Assembly (NCBI GenBank): GCA_030613125.1
Contig: JAUWMO010000189.1
Coordinates: forward strand, 1-6,749
Direction: 5' to 3'
DNA length: 6,749 nucleotides
Source: Bacteroidota bacterium
Lineage (GTDB): Bacteria > Bacteroidota > Bacteroidia > Bacteroidales > VadinHA17
Shown: piece by piece, positions 4,024-6,749 of the stretch
Position numbering within the stretch: position 1 is the first letter of the stretch
How the letters are laid out: each line of letters begins with the position of its first letter
Notes under the pieces: model-generated
Database searches by the model: none
What the model was told of the DNA's origin: nothing
Seen by the model: the letters and a program-made list of their open reading frames with translations, nothing else
Translations under genes and position numbers: made by a program

Positions 4024-6336
4024 TTATTCCAACATAATTTTAATTGTATAATTTGAAATATTATTGCTAATATTTACAAAATATATCCCTTTTGAAATCC
4101 CGGAAAGATCAAATGAAGTTTTTGATTGTGTGTAAACAGTGTTGCTTAGGATGACCTTTCCCAGTAAATTAATAATACTGATTTTTACTTCATTACCTGT
4201 GTTAAATTCACCTAAGTTTATATTTAATAACCCTTTTGTGGGATTGGGAAAAACTACTGTCTCATGGAATGGATTCACTGGTGTGACTGCAGTTGAACAA
4301 TCCTTCAGAGCAATTGTTACAGTATCGGTACCAGTGCACCCATTATTATCTGTAACTCTCACATAATAAGTACCGGCAGTATCAGCACTTATTGTTTGGG
4401 TGTTAGCATATCCATTGTTCCATGAATAGTCAATATAACCTGCACCTGCATCCAACAAAAGGAAATCACCTTCACAAATAGTTGTATCCTGCCCAAGATC
4501 AACTGCGGGTAAAGAATTGACTTCTAATGTTGTAATTATTACATTATCACACCCAGGACCAACTAGTATTGTATCAAAATAAATACCAGGTAGTTTCCGG
4601 TAATCACCCTCAAGCCATATACTATCACCTCTGCATATTGATGTGTCAATTTGAGTTTCTGTTGGTTGTATTATAGTCAGGTTGGTAATAACAACACTAT
4701 CACATCCATTTACCGTGATAAGGGTATCAAAATAGTTTCCGGAAACTGATCTGTAGGCACCTTCCAACCAGATACTATCTCCCTCACAAATTGATTCGTT
4801 TATGAAAATATCAAATACGGGATTTATGGTCAGATTGGTTACAATAATGCTATCGTTACCTTCAGGCAACGGTATTGAATCATAGTAGGTTCCGGGAGTT
4901 TTTCTAAAAGCACCGGCTAATAATATACTATCACCCTGGCAAATAGAGGTGTCATTAATTATAACTATATTTTCGCAAGGTTCCAGAAAGTATACTGCTC
5001 CTGTATTGACCAATGGAACGGAAGTTACAGTGTCCATTTCGGTTTTATAAGGGGAGCTGGCCAGAATTGAATTCCCATAGCTGCCAACTGCATAACCAAA
5101 ATTGTTAAAACTTTCTATATCTGAAGGGATAATCTTATTACTTTGGCTCCAGGTATCTGCTCCATCATTTTCAAATACATAAACAGCCCCTGCCAGATCA
5201 ATTTGAGCTCCGGTATCAGGTATTATGGTTTTGTTTCTTGCTCCAATTACTGCAAATTTATTATTGATTGCCACAGACCACCCAAACCAATCTTCCGGAT
5301 TACGGTCGCTGGCTGTGATCTTTTGAAGGTTTTCCCATATTCCCGCAACGCTTCGTTTAAAAATATGCGCTGATCCCCCATTCGGGATAAAATCCTTTCC
5401 CTCAAAATCCTCTGCATCACCATAAGCGCCAACTATAGCATAATTGTTATGCAAACTAACTGAACTACCAAAATAGTACATGTCTCCATAATTGGTTGGG
5501 ATGAGTTTTTGGGTTTCAATCCATTTGCCGGTTATATCACATTCAAATACATATGTGGCACCGGCTTCTGATATAATACCTTCATCATGATGTGCTGCGC
5601 CAACAAGCAAATAATCTCCTGAAATACTTACCGATCCCCCAAACAAATCATTTTCACTGCGATCTGAAGCAACAATCTTCTGAACTTCCTTCCATTGTCC
5701 AAAACCATCTTTCTCAAAAATATATGCAGCACCGGCACTTTTCAGAGAATTGCCACCAGTTTCATCTCTTTCTTCCGAAACTGCTCCAATAATAATATAA
5801 TCGCCTGAAATAGATACTGAACTTCCAAACTCTGCTTTTTTATCTTTATCAGATGCTGTCATTTTCAGAATTAATTTCCAGTGCCCGTTTATTTCCCTTT
5901 CATATAAATAAGCTGCACCTGAATTATTGATCACTTTGGGGTCATTATCATCTTTGCCAACGGCACTTATAACGGCAAAATCTCCTGAAATACTCACCGA
6001 ATGGCCAAAGAAATCATTATTTTCTCTGTCGGGGGCTGACACTTTCTGGGTCAATGCCCATTCTCCCATAATATCTTTTTCATAAAAATATGCTGCACCA
6101 GCTAAAATTAAGAGATTACCGCCAACAGAATCAGTTTCTTCAGATCTGGCACCAATTACAGCATAATCTCCCCAAATGTCTACGGAATAACCATATTCAT
6201 CAAATCCGTCACCATCTCTTGAAATCGATTTGAAAACAGTACACCAGCTTTGCGCATAACTCTTTATTTCCCAAACTGCACCTGTTATCATCAGGATAAG
6301 AAAAGTTACTATAATTCTATTTGTAGACCTGGTCAT
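4024..6336 (-). CDS. Secreted FG-GAP-repeat protein with T9SS C-terminal sorting domain
   Basis: A 770-aa exported protein. Residues 1-28 form a signal peptide: Arg3 and Arg7, hydrophobic core about 8-22, likely signal peptidase I cleavage after SYA28. Residues about 37-454 hold seven FG-GAP-like repeats of about 60 residues, each with an FGxSVSISGDYxxxGA-type strand pair and an AGAxYxFE..xxGxW strand; these fold as beta-propeller blades. Residues 460-607 hold three tandem ~50-aa repeats of the form ICxGDSIWLEGxYR..G.YFDT...GCD.VIxTxLxI. Residues 608-680 look like an Ig/PKD-type module (DLGQDTTICEGD...YYVRVTDNNGC). Residues about 692-770 are the type A sorting domain (VFPNPTKGLLNINL, GIYFVNI, ending KIMLE) that directs T9SS export and usually cell-surface attachment. 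Blades may bind calcium or ligand, by family analogy; the actual ligand is unknown. The start is fixed by the signal peptide and an AGGAGG site. It could be an adhesin or other surface protein; no enzyme domain is seen. Confidence 0.93.
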   Translation of the reverse strand: MTRSTNRIIVTFLILMITGAVWEIKSYAQSWCTVFKSISRDGDGFDEYGYSVDIWGDYAVIGARSEETDSVGGNLLILAGAAYFYEKDIMGEWALTQKVSAPDRENNDFFGHSVSISGDFAVISAVGKDDNDPKVINNSGAAYLYEREINGHWKLILKMTASDKDKKAEFGSSVSISGDYIIIGAVSEERDETGGNSLKSAGAAYIFEKDGFGQWKEVQKIVASDRSENDLFGGSVSISGDYLLVGAAHHDEGIISEAGATYVFECDITGKWIETQKLIPTNYGDMYYFGSSVSLHNNYAIVGAYGDAEDFEGKDFIPNGGSAHIFKRSVAGIWENLQKITASDRNPEDWFGWSVAINNKFAVIGARNKTIIPDTGAQIDLAGAVYVFENDGADTWSQSNKIIPSDIESFNNFGYAVGSYGNSILASSPYKTEMDTVTSVPLVNTGAVYFLEPCENIVIINDTSICQGDSILLAGAFRKTPGTYYDSIPLPEGNDSIIVTNLTINPVFDIFINESICEGDSIWLEGAYRSVSGNYFDTLITVNGCDSVVITNLTIIQPTETQIDTSICRGDSIWLEGDYRKLPGIYFDTILVGPGCDNVIITTLEVNSLPAVDLGQDTTICEGDFLLLDAGAGYIDYSWNNGYANTQTISADTAGTYYVRVTDNNGCTGTDTVTIALKDCSTAVTPVNPFHETVVFPNPTKGLLNINLGEFNTGNEVKISIINLLGKVILSNTVYTQSKTSFDLSGISKGIYFVNISNNISNYTIKIMLE
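4027..4266 (-). other. T9SS type A C-terminal sorting domain (coding segment)
   Basis: Encodes residues 691-770 of the secreted protein. Recognisable elements are VFPNPTKG near the start of the domain, the NLLGKVI strand, the GISKGIYFVNI motif and the short Lys-containing end KIMLE. This module is recognised after periplasmic export and is normally removed or exchanged at the outer membrane. Confidence 0.9.
4516..4959 (-). repeat. Three tandem ~50-codon Cys-containing repeats
   Basis: Encodes residues 460-507, 508-557 and 558-607. Units two and three share GDSIWLEG.YR, YFDT and GCD. Each carries two Cys (517/545 and 568/596), plausibly a disulphide within the unit. Unit one has Cys466 but reads EGNDS where the others read GCD, so its second Cys is missing. 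Confidence 0.8.
4975..6228 (-). repeat. Seven FG-GAP-like blade repeats (coding segment)
   Basis: Encodes residues 37-454. The blade-start motif lies near residues 47, 109, 170, 232, 289, 351 and 413, a spacing of 57-62 residues. Blades two to four are the most alike (SVSISGD in each); blades one, six and especially seven (FGYAVGSYGNS) are more diverged. At DNA level 5615-5634 and 5981-6000 are 20-mers differing at one base. Confidence 0.85.
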
Positions 6337-6343
6337 GATATAC

Positions 6344-6349
6344 CCTCCT
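6344..6349 (-). promoter_or_regulatory. Strong Shine-Dalgarno AGGAGG of the secreted-protein gene
   Basis: On the minus strand AGGAGG lies 7 bases before ATG 6336. It settles the start codon together with the signal peptide. Such a complete anti-16S match is notable here: the permease and DUF2752 genes have none, and Bacteroidota commonly lack them. Confidence 0.75.
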
Positions 6350-6406
6350 AATAATTAGATTATTGAACAGGCATAAACCTTTGAATATTTGTTTGTGTTT
6401 ACGTAT

Positions 6407-6437
6407 TTTAGTTCAGTGAGTTACATAATGAACTAAA
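6407..6437. promoter_or_regulatory. 9-bp dyad TTTAGTTCA-N13-TGAACTAAA upstream of the secreted-protein gene
   Basis: Perfect 9-bp inverted arms at 6407-6415 and 6429-6437 with a 13-base spacer, centred about 85 bases before ATG 6336. Half-site centres are 22 bp apart, two helical turns, which fits a dimeric regulator operator. As RNA it would also form a stem-loop. No T-run follows on the minus strand, so it is a poor intrinsic terminator for the gene at the right edge. Confidence 0.4.
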
Positions 6438-6493
6438 TCAACCTGTTTTTTTGATAAAAGAAGGTAAATACCTGATCAATGACTGTAAGAAGT

Positions 6494-6749
6494 TTATTTT
6501 GTTGGAAAATTAACAGAACGAGGCTCAAGCAACCAGGTTCTGCGTTTGATCGCTCTGCAATAATAACCAAGAAGGTAAATATAGAGAAATAAATATACGC
6601 GGCCATGCGGAATCATGAATAATATCAGTCCAACGAAAGCCGGAATAAGATAATCGAACATAAGGTTATTGATAACAAGGAATATCTGCATGAGAAGTCT
6701 CTCCATGCCGGTAAAATGCTTGCTGATATATATATGTCTTGATTTCAAT
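6494..6749 (-). CDS. C-terminal part of a small membrane protein of unknown function
   Basis: A minus-strand frame enters from the right edge and ends at TAA 6494-6496, giving at least 84 residues. A TTG sits at 6746-6748, but it may simply be an internal Leu codon, and the gene probably starts outside the window. An internal ATG at 6706 (MERLLMQIF) is another possible start. Two hydrophobic segments, about residues 22-46 (containing Asp32 and Pro36) and 51-67 (aromatic-rich, VYLFLYIYLLGYYC), are followed by a basic tail (RAIKRRTWLLEPR). This pattern, membrane hairpin then positive cytoplasmic tail, supports a real inner-membrane protein. I do not recognise the family; it could be the membrane-spanning end of a larger enzyme such as a glycosyltransferase, which is only a guess. 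It lies 157 bp upstream of the secreted-protein gene on the same strand. Confidence 0.55.
   Translation of the reverse strand, partial: LKSRHIYISKHFTGMERLLMQIFLVINNLMFDYLIPAFVGLILFMIPHGRVYLFLYIYLLGYYCRAIKRRTWLLEPRSVNFPTK

Noticed and set aside
4516..6228. Regularly spaced repeats considered as a CRISPR or other DNA repeat array
   Set aside because: The periodicity (about 150 and 183 bp) is in frame and reflects protein repeat units, and there are no identical short repeats with unique spacers.
1381..6336. Permease and secreted protein as one operon-like export system
   Set aside because: A 216-bp AT-rich gap, a hairpin after the secreted-protein stop and a possible separate promoter before the permease argue for separate units. 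T9SS cargo does not need an FtsX-type transporter for export.

Overview
The window comes from an AT-rich genome that is most likely a member of the Bacteroidota. The best evidence is a large exported protein ending in a type IX secretion system (T9SS) C-terminal sorting domain, a secretion route essentially confined to that phylum. Two weaker signs agree: the 808-residue tandem FtsX/MacB-type permease is a form very common in Bacteroidota, and a TAnnTTTG-like -7 box precedes its start codon. Genus or family cannot be read from the sequence.

Layout, left to right. Positions 1-131 (+) hold the 3' end of a DUF559 (Vsr-like endonuclease domain) gene whose domain stops early. Positions 132-588 contain no convincing gene but carry several palindromic or repeated elements: a GC-rich nested inverted repeat, a CCCCCT/AGGGGG hairpin, a short tandem motif and a 69-bp nested dyad. 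A DUF2752 membrane protein follows at 589-1011 (+), with a good intrinsic terminator behind it. Positions 1012-1380 are a convergent, gene-free stretch with two more hairpins, including a nearly perfect CACCATGCT/AGCATGGTG palindrome.

The rest is on the minus strand. There is an 808-aa ABC transporter permease with two MacB_PCD-FtsX halves (1381-3807), then a 216-bp AT-rich spacer. Next is a 770-aa secreted protein (4024-6336): signal peptide, seven FG-GAP-like repeats (probably a closed seven-bladed beta-propeller), three ~50-residue tandem Cys-containing repeats, an Ig/PKD-like module and a T9SS sorting domain. A strong Shine-Dalgarno sequence precedes it. After another intergenic stretch with a 9-bp dyad, the window ends in a small two-helix membrane protein cut by the right edge.

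The genes do not look like one pathway. The spacer between the permease and the secreted protein, the convergent layout and the repeats in the gaps suggest independently transcribed genes with repeat-rich intergenic DNA. The permease has no ATPase partner in the window. I see no CRISPR array, tRNA, rRNA, transposase, integrase or defence island, and no previously undescribed multi-gene system. The items most worth a second look are the repeat-rich tract joined to the shortened DUF559 gene, the 393-461 nested dyad, and the blade and Cys-repeat architecture of the T9SS cargo protein.
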